From: an uncultured Clostridia bacterium
GTDB taxonomy: Bacteria > Bacillota > Clostridia > TANB77 > CAG-508
Direction of reading: 5' to 3'
DNA: 47,126 nucleotides
Assembly: GCA_934155165.1 (NCBI GenBank)
Contig: CAKPGS010000003.1
Location: 1-47,126 of the forward strand
Of this stretch, positions 1 to 7,426 are shown piece after piece. Made by a program: the position numbers and the translations under genes. The notes beneath the pieces are model-generated. The model did not search any database. It saw nothing but the letters and a program-made list of their open reading frames with translations, and was not told the DNA's origin. Position 1 is the first letter of the stretch. The number at the start of each line of letters is the position of its first letter.

Positions 1-435
1 TATCATATTCGATTTCTGGGAATATTAATTGTTCTTTAATACCCATAGAGTAGTTACCTCTACCATCAAAAGAATTAGCTGAAACTCCTCTGAAATCTCT
101 AACTCTTGGTAATGCAACATTAAATAGTTTGTATGCAAAATCATACATTTTTCCTCTTCTTAATGTTACTTTACATCCTATATTAACACCTTCTCTTAAT
201 TTGAAAGCAGCTATAGATTTTCTAGCTTTTGTTACTATAGGTTTTTGACCTGTTATTATTTGAATATCATTCATTGCATTTTCTAATGATTTTGGATTGT
301 CTTTTACATCTCCTAATCCTATATTTAAAACTATTTTATCTAGTTTTGGAACTTCCATAACTGATTTATAGTTAAATTTCTTCATTAAAGCTGGAACAAC
401 TTCTTTTTCATATTGTTCTTTTAAAAATTCCATGT
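1..435 (-). CDS. rplE: 50S ribosomal protein L5, partial and with an early frame break
   Basis: Binds 5S rRNA in the central protuberance of the large subunit. Translation from base 418 down to base 2 gives an uninterrupted L5 body (starting EQYEKEVVPAL and ending KEQLIFPEIEYD); the C-terminus lies off the window edge. The only ATG with a good ribosome binding site (GGAGG, 9 bases upstream) is at 433-435, but it is in a different frame: it reads MEFLKKNNMKKKLFQL and stops. The two frames meet at the heptamer A AAA AAG (bases 418-424), where a -1 slip would give MEFLKKEQYEKEV, a normal L5 start. One missing A in the run is an equally good explanation. Order after rplX is the usual S10/spc order. 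Identity is certain; the cause of the break is not. Confidence 0.93.
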
Positions 436-457
436 TTTATTTCCTCCTTTCTATAAC

Positions 458-766
458 TTATTTGATTATAGCTTCACATTTTTTACAAATACGAACTTTT
501 TCATCTTTTTCTATTTTATAACCTATTTTTGTAGCTTTACCGCATTTTGGGCAAACAACATTAACTTTGCTACTATGTATAGCACATTCTGTTGGGATAA
601 TTCCACCCTCTTCACCTTGTTTTCTAGGTTTGATGTGTTTTTTTCTTATATTAATACCCTTAACAACTATTTTTTGTGTTTTTGGTATAACTTCTAAAAC
701 TTCTCCTGTTTTTCCTTTATCATTTCCAGATAAAACTTTAACAGTATCACCTTTTTTTATTTTCAT
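458..766 (-). CDS. rplX: 50S ribosomal protein L24
   Basis: Early assembly protein of the large subunit. The N-terminal KOW motif is clear (KKGDTVKVLSGNDKGKTGEVLEV), and the C-terminal half carries a CPKCGKATKIGYK...RICKKCEAIIK segment with two CxxC pairs, as in zinc-type bacterial L24. Length of 102 residues is normal. It lies 22 bases upstream of rplE and about 100 bases downstream of rplN; that wider gap holds a GC-rich repeat hairpin. Confidence 0.97.
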   Translation of the reverse strand: MKIKKGDTVKVLSGNDKGKTGEVLEVIPKTQKIVVKGINIRKKHIKPRKQGEEGGIIPTECAIHSSKVNVVCPKCGKATKIGYKIEKDEKVRICKKCEAIIK

Positions 767-815
767 ACTTATATTTTCACCTCTTTTTTTATATTTTTAC
801 TTTCTTCTGGTATTT

Positions 816-845
816 CGGGTCGTCGAGGACGCCGACCCCTACAAG
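816..845 (+). repeat. GC-rich dispersed hairpin repeat, copy in the rplX-rplN gap
   Basis: Arms GGGTCG and CGACCC around a short GC-rich loop, followed by CCCTACAA. It is a member of the family repeated at 8769, 18757, 18827, 21404, 21464, 21544, 26042, 36224, 36604, 38388 and 42281. All copies I could find read in the same direction on this strand. This copy lies inside the S10/spc transcription unit, so it will be transcribed (as its complement) in ribosomal mRNA. Confidence 0.85.
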
Positions 846-865
846 TATTATAATTTGCTTGCAAA

Positions 866-1234
866 TTATAATACCTCTGGTGCTAGAGATAGTATCTTCA
901 TATAATCTTTATCTCTTAATTCTCTTGCTATTGGTCCAAATATACGTGTTCCTTTTGGATTTCCATCATCTTTTATAATAACTGCAGCGTTTTCATCAAA
1001 TCTTACATATGATCCATCTGCTCTTCTAGTTGGTTTTTTTGTTCTAACTACAACTGCTTTAACAACTTCTCCTTTTTTTACAACGCCACCTGGTGTTGCA
1101 GATTTAACAGAAGCTACTATTACATCACCAATTCTAGCATATTTTCTATATGATCCACCTAAACATCTAATGCACATAATTTCTTTTGCACCAGTGTTGT
1201 CAGCAACTTTTAGTATTGATTGTTGTTGTACCAT
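866..1234 (-). CDS. rplN: 50S ribosomal protein L14
   Basis: Large-subunit protein at the subunit interface (bridge B8 area). The sequence MVQQQSILKVADNTGAKEI, then CIRCLGGSYRKYARIGDVIVASVK, then GTRIFGPIARELRDKDYMKILSLAPEVL is typical across the full 122 residues, the family's normal length. It starts 18 bases after rpsQ with a strong AGGAGG site. There is nothing odd within the gene. Confidence 0.98.
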   Translation of the reverse strand: MVQQQSILKVADNTGAKEIMCIRCLGGSYRKYARIGDVIVASVKSATPGGVVKKGEVVKAVVVRTKKPTRRADGSYVRFDENAAVIIKDDGNPKGTRIFGPIARELRDKDYMKILSLAPEVL

Positions 1235-1251
1235 TTTTAGCTTCCTCCTTC

Positions 1252-1515
1252 TTATTTAATATTAGCTTTTTCCACTATTTCAACTACTCTCCATCTTTTA
1301 TCTTTAGAAAGTGGTCTTGTTTCCATAACTTTAACTTTATCTCCAATTTGACAAGCGTTTTCTTCGTCATGAGCTTTTAAGTTATATGTTCTTTTAACAA
1401 TTTTGTTATATGTTTTATGTTTTACACTTGTTTGAACAGATACTACTACTGTTTTATCCATTTTGTTTGATTTTACTGTACCTATTAAAACTTTACGAAG
1501 ATTTCTTTCTTCCAT
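1252..1515 (-). CDS. rpsQ: 30S ribosomal protein S17
   Basis: Primary 16S rRNA binding protein of the small subunit. The OB-fold signature is clear: RKVLIGTVKSNKMDKTVVV, then KRTYNLKAHDEENACQIGDKVKVMETRPLSKDKRWRVVEIVEKA. Length of 87 residues is normal. It follows rpmC after an 87-base gap that holds a heptad-repeat element, whereas this junction is usually only a few bases long. Confidence 0.97.
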   Translation of the reverse strand: MEERNLRKVLIGTVKSNKMDKTVVVSVQTSVKHKTYNKIVKRTYNLKAHDEENACQIGDKVKVMETRPLSKDKRWRVVEIVEKANIK

Positions 1516-1536
1516 CTATTAAATCCTCCTTTTTTC

Positions 1537-1602
1537 GATATTGGATGTTGGATGTTAGATGTTGGAAAATTCTTTAACTTCTAACTTCTAACTTCTAACT
1601 TT
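1537..1602 (-). repeat. heptad-repeat palindrome between rpmC and rpsQ
   Basis: On the plus strand three heptads of type GATGTTG/A are followed, after a short AT spacer, by three heptads CTTCTAA. The two halves can pair imperfectly as a stem built from 7-base units. A second element of the same design lies at 3638-3718 between rpsS and rplB. Both are within the S10 operon. Confidence 0.75.
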
Positions 1603-1806
1603 TTATTTTACTTCTTCAGCCAATCTTCTTTCTGTTAAAACTGTATTTATTTTAGCTATATCTCTTTTTACTTCTTTAATTCTGCTTGGATTATCTAACC
1701 CATTTGTAGCTAAACTAAATCTTAATTTGAATAATTCTGTTTTTAATTCAGATAATTCTTTTTCTAGATCTGGTGAAGACATTTCTCTAATTTTATTAAT
1801 CTTCAT
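1603..1806 (-). CDS. rpmC: 50S ribosomal protein L29
   Basis: Small helical protein near the polypeptide exit tunnel, part of the docking area for trigger factor and SRP. The protein reads MKINKIREMSSPDLEKELSE and continues with the KLRFSLATNGLDNPSRIKEVKRDIAKI signature. I chose the ATG at 1806, which gives the normal 67 residues and has a GGTGGGTGA site just upstream; a longer start at 1827 would extend into rplP. The start overlaps the rplP stop by 11 bases, which suggests translational coupling. Confidence 0.95.
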   Translation of the reverse strand: MKINKIREMSSPDLEKELSELKTELFKLRFSLATNGLDNPSRIKEVKRDIAKINTVLTERRLAEEVK

Positions 1807-2239
1807 TGCTATCACCCACCTTATCATCAGATTCTTTAACTATAAATTTAGATTTTACAGATAATTTATTCATTGCTAATCTCATAGCTTCTCTAGCTGT
1901 TTCTTCTGGTACACCAGCAAGTTCGAACATTACTCTTCCTGGTTTAACAACTGCTACCCAAGCTTCTACAGCTCCTTTACCTTTACCCATACGAGTTTCA
2001 GCTGGTTTTTTAGTAATTGGTTTGTCTGGGAATATTTTAATCCAAACTTTACCACCTCTTTTTATATAACGAGTCATAGCAATACGGGCAGCTTCTATTT
2101 GATTTCCTGTAATTAATCCTGCTTCTACAGCTTGTATTCCATATTCTCCATCAGTAACTTTGTTACCTCTTGTAGCTTTACCTCTGTTTCTACCTTTTTG
2201 CATTTTTCTATATTTAGTTCTTTTTGGCATTAATGGCAT
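1796..2239 (-). CDS. rplP: 50S ribosomal protein L16
   Basis: Large-subunit protein near the A-site tRNA elbow. MPKRTKYRKMQKGRNRGKA, RYIKRGGKVWIKIFPDKPIT and GKGKGAVEAWVAVVKPGRVMFE are all diagnostic. Its ATG overlaps the rpsC stop (TAATG), so translation is probably coupled. The C-terminus after KFIVKE is slightly extended and acidic (DDKVGDSNED). Full length is 147 residues. Confidence 0.97.
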   Translation of the reverse strand: MPLMPKRTKYRKMQKGRNRGKATRGNKVTDGEYGIQAVEAGLITGNQIEAARIAMTRYIKRGGKVWIKIFPDKPITKKPAETRMGKGKGAVEAWVAVVKPGRVMFELAGVPEETAREAMRLAMNKLSVKSKFIVKESDDKVGDSNED

Positions 2240-2895
2240 TACTCAACTCCTCCTTCCTTTTTCTTTGTTGGAAGAACTTCTCCTTTATAAATCCAAACTT
2301 TTACACCGATTTTTCCATATGTTGTATCTGCTTCTGCAAATCCATAATCAATATCAGCTCTTAATGTTTGAAGTGGTATTGTACCTTCTTTATAGAATTC
2401 AGTTCTAGCCATGTCTGCTCCACCTAATCTACCAGATACTGCAGTTTTAATTCCTAAAGCACCTGCTTTCATAGTTTTTTGCATACATTGTTTCATAGCT
2501 CTTCTGAATGAAATTCTTCTTTCTAGTTGTCCAGCGATATTTTCTGCAACTAATTGTGCATTTGTATCAATATCTTTAACCTCAACTATATTTAAATTAA
2601 CATCTTTGTTAATCATTTTTTGTAAATCTGCTTTTATACTTTCAGCTCCAGCTCCACCTTTTCCTATTACTATTCCTGGTTTTGCTGTAAATACATTTAC
2701 TTTAACAAATTTTGGTGTTCTTTCTATTTCTATTTTAGAAATTCCGCTTGCATATAATTTTTTCTTAAGCATTTTACGGATGTTGTAATCTTCTACTAAA
2801 TAGTTGCTATAATCTTTTGAATTTGCATACCATTTAGAATCCCAATCTTTTATAACACCTACTCTAACTCCATGTGGATTTACTTTTTGTCCCAT
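2239..2895 (-). CDS. rpsC: 30S ribosomal protein S3
   Basis: Part of the mRNA entry tunnel and helicase of the small subunit. The N-terminal MGQKVNPHGVRVGVIKDWDSKWY, the KH-domain motif VIGKGGAGAESIK, and the C-terminal SGRLGGADMARTEFYKEGTIPLQTLRADIDYGFAEA signature are all present. Length of 218 residues is normal. It lies 15 bases after rplV and overlaps rplP by one base. Confidence 0.98.
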   Translation of the reverse strand: MGQKVNPHGVRVGVIKDWDSKWYANSKDYSNYLVEDYNIRKMLKKKLYASGISKIEIERTPKFVKVNVFTAKPGIVIGKGGAGAESIKADLQKMINKDVNLNIVEVKDIDTNAQLVAENIAGQLERRISFRRAMKQCMQKTMKAGALGIKTAVSGRLGGADMARTEFYKEGTIPLQTLRADIDYGFAEADTTYGKIGVKVWIYKGEVLPTKKKEGGVE

Positions 2896-2910
2896 GTTAT
2901 ATTCTCCTTT

Positions 2911-3261
2911 CTACTTATCGATTTCTCTTAAAACGATAGTTATATGACTTGTTCTTTTTCTAATTCTAACTGCTGAACCTTTAGCTGCTGGTCTAATTCT
3001 TTTTAATGTAGGACCTTGGTTAGCATAGATTTCAGATATATATAATTTTTCATGGCTCATTCCATGATTGTTTTCAGCATTTGCAATAGCTGATTTTAAT
3101 AATTTTTCTAATATTTCTGTTGATGCTTTAGGTGTGAATTTCATTATTGCTAAAGCTTCATCAACATTTTTTCCTCTTACTAAATCTGCTACGATTTTAA
3201 CTTTTCTTGCTGAAATTCTAGCATATTTTAGTTCTGCTCTTGCTTCTTGGATTCCTTCCAC
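2911..3261 (-). CDS. rplV: 50S ribosomal protein L22
   Basis: Lines the exit tunnel with a long beta hairpin. The ARISARKVKIVADLVRGK signature, the ENNHGMSHEKLYISEIYANQGPTLKRIRPAAKGSA tunnel-loop region and the RTSHITIVL strand are clear. Length of 116 residues is normal. The gap to rpsS (65 bases) is slightly long for this operon and contains only AT-rich sequence. Confidence 0.98.
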   Translation of the reverse strand: MEGIQEARAELKYARISARKVKIVADLVRGKNVDEALAIMKFTPKASTEILEKLLKSAIANAENNHGMSHEKLYISEIYANQGPTLKRIRPAAKGSAVRIRKRTSHITIVLREIDK

Positions 3262-3326
3262 TTGTTTTCCCTCCTTTAGTTATGTTAGATTAAATTCTCA
3301 TTTAATTTTTAACATTTATTTTCTCT

Positions 3327-3608
3327 TTATTTTTTAACTTTAGAAGTTTTATCTCCTGCATGACCTTTATATGTTCTTGTAGGAGCAAATTCACCTAATT
3401 TATGTCCTATCATTTCTTCTGAAATATAAACTGGTACATGTTTTCTACCATCATGAACAGCAATTGTGTGTCCAATCATTTGTGGATATATAGTAGAAGC
3501 TCTTGACCATGTTTTTAAAACTTCTTTTTCTCCACTTTCGTTCATAGCTTCAATTCTTTTTAAAAGTTTTTCTTGAACGAAAGGTTTCTTTTTGCTTGAT
3601 CTTGACAT
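3327..3608 (-). CDS. rpsS: 30S ribosomal protein S19
   Basis: Small-subunit head protein that contacts the A-site finger. The sequence MSRSSKKKPFVQEKLLKRIEAMN, TWSRASTIYPQMIGHTIAVHDG and GHKLGEFAPTRTYKGHAGDKT is diagnostic. Length of 93 residues is normal. A 110-base gap separates it from rplB and contains the second heptad-repeat element. Confidence 0.98.
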   Translation of the reverse strand: MSRSSKKKPFVQEKLLKRIEAMNESGEKEVLKTWSRASTIYPQMIGHTIAVHDGRKHVPVYISEEMIGHKLGEFAPTRTYKGHAGDKTSKVKK

Positions 3609-3637
3609 ATAGATATGTCCTCCTTTCTTACCACAAG

Positions 3638-3718
3638 ATGTTAGATGTTGGAGGTTTGATGTTAAAAATTATAAATATTAAAATCTATAAAAAATAACAA
3701 ACTTCCAATTTCCAACTT
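3638..3718 (-). repeat. heptad-repeat palindrome between rpsS and rplB
   Basis: The plus strand has GATGTTAGATGTTGGAGG and a further TTTGATGTT, then an AT spacer, then AACAAACTTCCAATTTCCAA and CTTCT. The arms pair imperfectly. This is the same architecture as the element at 1537-1602, with different spacer sequence, so the two look like related mobile or amplified units rather than chance. Confidence 0.7.
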
Positions 3719-4546
3719 CTATTTTCTTCTCTTAACAATAAATTTGTTAGATAATTTCTTTTTATTTCTTGTTTTATATCCTAGAGCTGGTTTACCCCAA
3801 GGTGTCATTGGTCCTGCGTGTCCAACTGGAGCTCTACCTTCACCACCACCATGTGGGTGATCTACTGGGTTCATAACAGAACCTCTAACGGTTGGTCTCC
3901 ATCCCATATTTCTTTTTCTACCAGCTTTACCAATTTTCATAGTATCGTGGTCTGTATTTCCAACTGTTCCTATTGTAGCTCTACATTTTGTTAATATTAA
4001 TCTCATTTCTCCTGAAGGTAATCTAACATGTGAATATTTTCCTTCTTTAGCCATAAGTTGTGCAGATTGACCAGCACTTCTTACTAATTTTCCACCTTGA
4101 CCTGGATTTAATTCTATATTGTGAATCATAGTACCAACTGGAATGCTTTCTATTGGCATACAGTTTCCTGGTTTAATATCAGCTTTTTGTCCAGATACAA
4201 CTTTATCTCCATCTGTTAATCCAACTGGAGCTAAAATATAAGCTTTTTCTCCATCTTCATATTGAATTAATGCAATATTTGCACTTCTGTTTGGATCGTA
4301 TTCGATTCCTATAACAGTTGCTGTCATATCGTCTTTTCTTCTTTTAAAATCTATTATTCTGTATTTTTGTCTGTTTCCTCCACCTTGATGTCTAACTGTT
4401 ATTCTACCATAGTTGTTTCTTCCTGCATTTTCTTTTTTCTTTGCTAATAAAGATTTTTCAGGAGTTTTTTTAGTGATTTCATCAAATGTAGAAACAGTCA
4501 TATTTCTTCTTGATGGGGTGTATGGATTGAAATGTTTCATTCCCAT
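3719..4546 (-). CDS. rplB: 50S ribosomal protein L2
   Basis: Essential for subunit joining and peptidyl transferase assembly. KHFNPYTPSRRNMTVSTFDEI, GRNNYGRITVRHQGGGNRQKYR and the C-terminal GSVMNPVDHPHGGGEGRAPVG (with the conserved histidine of the catalytic loop) are all present. Length of 275 residues is normal. Two ATGs occur at the start (MGMKHF); either could be used. It is separated from rplW by 385 bases filled with palindromic elements. Confidence 0.98.
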   Translation of the reverse strand: MGMKHFNPYTPSRRNMTVSTFDEITKKTPEKSLLAKKKENAGRNNYGRITVRHQGGGNRQKYRIIDFKRRKDDMTATVIGIEYDPNRSANIALIQYEDGEKAYILAPVGLTDGDKVVSGQKADIKPGNCMPIESIPVGTMIHNIELNPGQGGKLVRSAGQSAQLMAKEGKYSHVRLPSGEMRLILTKCRATIGTVGNTDHDTMKIGKAGRKRNMGWRPTVRGSVMNPVDHPHGGGEGRAPVGHAGPMTPWGKPALGYKTRNKKKLSNKFIVKRRK

Positions 4547-4562
4547 AATAACTTCCTTTCTC

Positions 4563-4683
4563 GAAACAATGAAAACCTTCGCATTGCGGTGTCAAATTTC
4601 ATTCAAAATGTCCTCGACGTACCAATGTACGACTGCGGATTTTGAATTCATTTTCCTAGCACTGCTCGCTTTTGCTTGTTTCT
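4563..4683. repeat. 120-base palindromic element with GTAC-N4-GTAC centre (copy 1)
   Basis: Imperfect inverted repeat centred on GTACCAATGTAC (4618-4629). The outer arms GAAACAA and TTGTTT, and the inner arms TTCAAAAT and ATTTTGAA, pair. It is clearly similar in sequence to the element at 6576-6698: both arms share motifs such as TTCG, TTGCG and CCTAGCA. It lies between rplB and rplW, where most genomes have almost no spacer. Confidence 0.8.
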
Positions 4684-4806
4684 CTATTTATTTACATATT
4701 TACGGTTTTATTTTCCTGCCCCGCATAAGCAGATATTCTTTATTTTCCTGGTATTTTCCAGATAATTTCATCTTATTTTGTTTAATTTGTTTTTTTATTA
4801 ATTTTG

Positions 4807-4929
4807 AAAATTGATTAAAAGTAGTGAGATGTGCATTTTCATAAGATAATTAAGACGAAGGTGTACGTTTGTACATCGAGTTTTAATTATTGAAATGAAA
4901 ATGTGCAGATTGCTGCTTTTAATCGATTT
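4807..4929. repeat. 120-base palindromic element with GTAC-N4-GTAC centre (copy 2)
   Basis: Long imperfect palindrome: arms AAAATTGATTAAAAG and CTTTTAATCGATTTT at the ends, GTGCATTTTCAT and ATGAAAATGTGC in the middle, and centre GTACGTTTGTAC at 4863-4874. It would fold into a hairpin of more than 50 base pairs with mismatches in the S10 operon mRNA, directly before rplW. The arm sequences differ from copies 1 and 3, but the size and centre are shared. Confidence 0.8.
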
Positions 4930-4931
4930 TT

Positions 4932-5279
4932 CTAAGCTCCCATGAATTCATCGATAGAATCTTTATACTTCTTAGAAACTTTAACTTCTTTTCCACCTTT
5001 ACCTAAGTAAGATGAATCTGTAGGATTTGTATCTATAGTAACTATAGCTTTTTTCCAGTCAGATGTTCTTCCAACATGAACTCCTACTCTTTTTTGTTTT
5101 CCTTTAACTGTCATTGTGTTTACTTTTAATACTTTTACGTTGAATAATTTTTCAACTGCTTTTGCTATTTCAACTTTTGTTGCTTTTTTGTTTACTTCAA
5201 AAGTGTACTTTCCTTCTTGTAATCCATCGTTGCTTTTTTCAGTAACTATTGGTCTTACTATTATTTCTTCTGCTATCAT
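4932..5279 (-). CDS. rplW: 50S ribosomal protein L23
   Basis: Exit-tunnel rim protein, docking site for trigger factor and SRP. EEIIVRPIVTEKSNDGLQEGKYTFEVNKKATKVEIAKAVEKLFNVKVLKVNTM is a textbook L23 N-terminal half. Length is 115 residues, slightly long because of the acidic C-terminus (KKYKDSIDEFMGA). The start codon directly follows the rplD stop, and the binding site GGAGGTG lies within the last codons of rplD, so the two are translationally coupled. Confidence 0.97.
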   Translation of the reverse strand: MIAEEIIVRPIVTEKSNDGLQEGKYTFEVNKKATKVEIAKAVEKLFNVKVLKVNTMTVKGKQKRVGVHVGRTSDWKKAIVTIDTNPTDSSYLGKGGKEVKVSKKYKDSIDEFMGA

Positions 5280-5903
5280 CTATGCGTACACCTCCTCTAA
5301 TTTTTTAACAGTATCAAGAGTAACTACTAATTTGTTGTATTTTAATAAATCGTATACATTTATTGTATTTACTAATGTAGTTTTAACTCCTTCAATGTTT
5401 CTTGCTGATTTTTGAACGTTTTCATTTTTTTCTGGTAACATTATTAATGTTTTTCCTGTAACTTTTAGGCTATCTAATGCTGCTACCATTGTTTTTGTTT
5501 TTATTTCTTTAACATCCATTTTATCAACAACTACTAAATTGTTTTCTAATACTTTTGAACTTAAGATAGATTTTATTGCTAATCTTCTTTCTTTTTTATT
5601 AACAGTATATTTGTATGAACGAGGTTTTGGACCTAACGCTATACCACCTTTTATCCATTGTGGTGCACGTATACTTCCTTGTCTTGCTCTACCTGTTCCT
5701 TTTTGTCTCCATGGTTTTCTTCCACCACCACGTACTTCTGCTCTTGTTTTTGTATTTTGTGTACCTTGTCTTTGGTTAGCTAAATAGTTAACTAATACGC
5801 TATGTACAATTGCTTCGTTTGGTTCAATTCCAAAAACAGCTTCATTTAATTCTACATCGCTAACTTTTTTACCTTGCATATTATATACATCTATTTTAGG
5901 CAT
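5280..5903 (-). CDS. rplD: 50S ribosomal protein L4
   Basis: Exit-tunnel constriction protein. In gammaproteobacteria it is also the S10 operon repressor, but that role is not established in Firmicutes. The conserved loop TRAEVRGGGRKPWRQKGTGRARQGSIRAPQW is intact. Length of 207 residues is normal. It follows rplC after 14 bases. Confidence 0.98.
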   Translation of the reverse strand: MPKIDVYNMQGKKVSDVELNEAVFGIEPNEAIVHSVLVNYLANQRQGTQNTKTRAEVRGGGRKPWRQKGTGRARQGSIRAPQWIKGGIALGPKPRSYKYTVNKKERRLAIKSILSSKVLENNLVVVDKMDVKEIKTKTMVAALDSLKVTGKTLIMLPEKNENVQKSARNIEGVKTTLVNTINVYDLLKYNKLVVTLDTVKKLEEVYA

Positions 5904-5917
5904 TCCTTTCTCCCTCC

Positions 5918-6547
5918 TTACGCTTTAACACTTGTTTTTATTTTTAAGATAGCACCTTTTGGTCCTGGTACACTACCTTTTACTAATATTACATTTTTAT
6001 CTAAGTCAACTCTTACAACTTCTAAGTTTTGAATTGTAACAGTTTGAACTCCCATGTGTCCTGGTAATTTTTTACCTTTAAATACTCTACCTGGTGTAGA
6101 TGTTGATCCCATTGAACCTGGTCTTCTATGATACATAGAACCATGTCCCATAGGTCCTCTGTGTTGTCCATGTCTTTTAATAACACCTTGGAATCCTTTT
6201 CCTTTTGTTGTTCCTTGAATGTCTACTTTTTCTCCTGCTTCAAAAACATCTGCTTTTAATTCGTCTCCAACTTTAAAGTTTGAAACATCGTCTAATCTAA
6301 ATTCTCTTAAATGTTTTTTAGGTTCTAGATTTGTTTTTGCAAAATGTCCTTGAATTGGTTTTATAACTTTCTTTAATTTTACATCTCCGAAACCTAATTG
6401 TACTGCATCGTAACCATCTGTTTCAACAGTTTTTACTTGTGCAACTGTACAAGGTCCAGCTTCTATTGCTGTTACTGGAATAACTTTTCCTGCTTCATCA
6501 AATATTTGTGTCATTCCAACTTTTTTTCCTATTAATCCTTTTTTCAT
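5918..6547 (-). CDS. rplC: 50S ribosomal protein L3
   Basis: Early-binding large-subunit protein reaching the peptidyl transferase centre. MKKGLIGKKVGMTQIFDEAGKVIPVTAIEAGPC at the start, and GTTKGKGFQGVIKRHGQHRGPMGHGSMYHRRPGSMGSTSTPGRVFKGKKLPGHMG in the tip loop, are diagnostic. Length of 209 residues is normal. The gap to rpsJ is 233 bases, much longer than usual, and holds palindromic element copy 3. Confidence 0.98.
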   Translation of the reverse strand: MKKGLIGKKVGMTQIFDEAGKVIPVTAIEAGPCTVAQVKTVETDGYDAVQLGFGDVKLKKVIKPIQGHFAKTNLEPKKHLREFRLDDVSNFKVGDELKADVFEAGEKVDIQGTTKGKGFQGVIKRHGQHRGPMGHGSMYHRRPGSMGSTSTPGRVFKGKKLPGHMGVQTVTIQNLEVVRVDLDKNVILVKGSVPGPKGAILKIKTSVKA

Positions 6548-6575
6548 ATTTCTTTCCTCCTAACTATTGGCTACT

Positions 6576-6698
6576 AAATAAATGAAAAACTTCGTCTTGC
6601 GTTGTTAAATTTCAATAAAATTTTATCGTCGTACAAGCGTACTGCCTCAAAAATTTTATTTCATTTGCCTAGCAATACTCGTTTTTGATTTCTTTATT
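6576..6698. repeat. 120-base palindromic element with GTAC-N4-GTAC centre (copy 3)
   Basis: Imperfect inverted repeat centred on GTACAAGCGTAC (6631-6642). The left arm has AAATAAATGAAAAAC, and the right arm ends GTTTTTGATTTCTTT, which pairs with it. The inner arms AATAAAATTTT and AAAATTTTATTT also pair. Side by side with copy 1 the order of motifs is the same along the whole element, so these are two diverged copies of one unit. It lies between rplC and rpsJ. Confidence 0.8.
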
Positions 6699-6780
6699 AT
6701 TTTGTTTATTAAAGTAGCATGGTTTTTTGAGTTTTTTCTTCTATAAATTATAGAAGCATTTTTTTATAGTAAGCTCTAAA

Positions 6781-7110
6781 CTATAATTTTATTTCTATTT
6801 CAACACCAGCTGGTAATTCTAATTTCATTAATGTATCAACTGTTTTTTGTGTTGGGTAAAGAATATCTATAACTCTTTTATGTGTTCTCATTTCAAATTG
6901 TTCTCTTGAATCTTTGTATTTGTGAGGACAACGTAAAATTGTTACAACTTCTTTTTGTGTTGGTAGTGGAATAGGACCTGAAACTTTAGCTCCTGTACCT
7001 TTAGCAGTATCTACTATTTTTTCAGCAGACTGATCTAAAACTACGTGATCATAAGCTTTTAATCTTATTCTTATTTTCTCACTTCCTACCATTTGTTTTG
7101 TTGTTGCCAT
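6781..7110 (-). CDS. rpsJ: 30S ribosomal protein S10
   Basis: First gene of the operon; small-subunit head protein and, in many bacteria, the NusE antitermination factor. IRIRLKAYDHVVLDQSAEKIVDTAKGTGAKVSGPIPLPT and the C-terminal LMKLELPAGVEIEIKL are diagnostic. The N-terminus MATTKQMVGSEK is several residues longer than the common MANxKIRIRL form. I kept this start because AAGGAGGGA lies directly upstream of ATG 7110. Confidence 0.97.
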   Translation of the reverse strand: MATTKQMVGSEKIRIRLKAYDHVVLDQSAEKIVDTAKGTGAKVSGPIPLPTQKEVVTILRCPHKYKDSREQFEMRTHKRVIDILYPTQKTVDTLMKLELPAGVEIEIKL

Positions 7111-7422
7111 AGTAATTTTCCCTCCTTAAAATATAATTTTACCTAGGCAAGTTCAAACGCACCCTGGTGTTTCGTAAAACTCCAATATAAAAACCCAAGT
7201 TTTGCATGTTTTTTCTTGGGATAAGTGCTTAATTGTTTTTATATACAACTAAATTTATATTTAATTGTATCTTTTATTTCTATAAAATATAAAAATTTTA
7301 TACGAATTAAAAGAACTTACCGCCCGGTCTAAGCCAAGACATACTCCATAGAAGTTCCCTCCAAAGCCTTACATCCGTAGTACTTTGTAGCCACATTCTA
7401 CTTCAACGCTAAACTCATGCCT
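7111..7422 (-). promoter_or_regulatory. long structured leader of the S10 operon with an internal terminator-like hairpin
   Basis: About 310 bases separate the operon promoter from rpsJ. On the transcribed (minus) strand the first 110 bases are relatively GC-rich, with paired-looking segments (for example GGAACTTC and GAAGT; the region ends GACCGGGCGGTAAGTTC). An AT-rich stretch follows. Then comes CCCAAG-loop-CTTGGG followed by TTTTTA (7184-7221), which looks like an intrinsic terminator. A further hairpin with a UACG loop and the SD sequence come after it. This layout suggests attenuation or protein-controlled read-through; that is inference. Confidence 0.55.
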
Positions 7423-7426
7423 AATT

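Noticed and set aside
1540..1602. Heptad repeats as a CRISPR array
   Set aside because: Units are 7 bases with no spacers; no cas gene is present.
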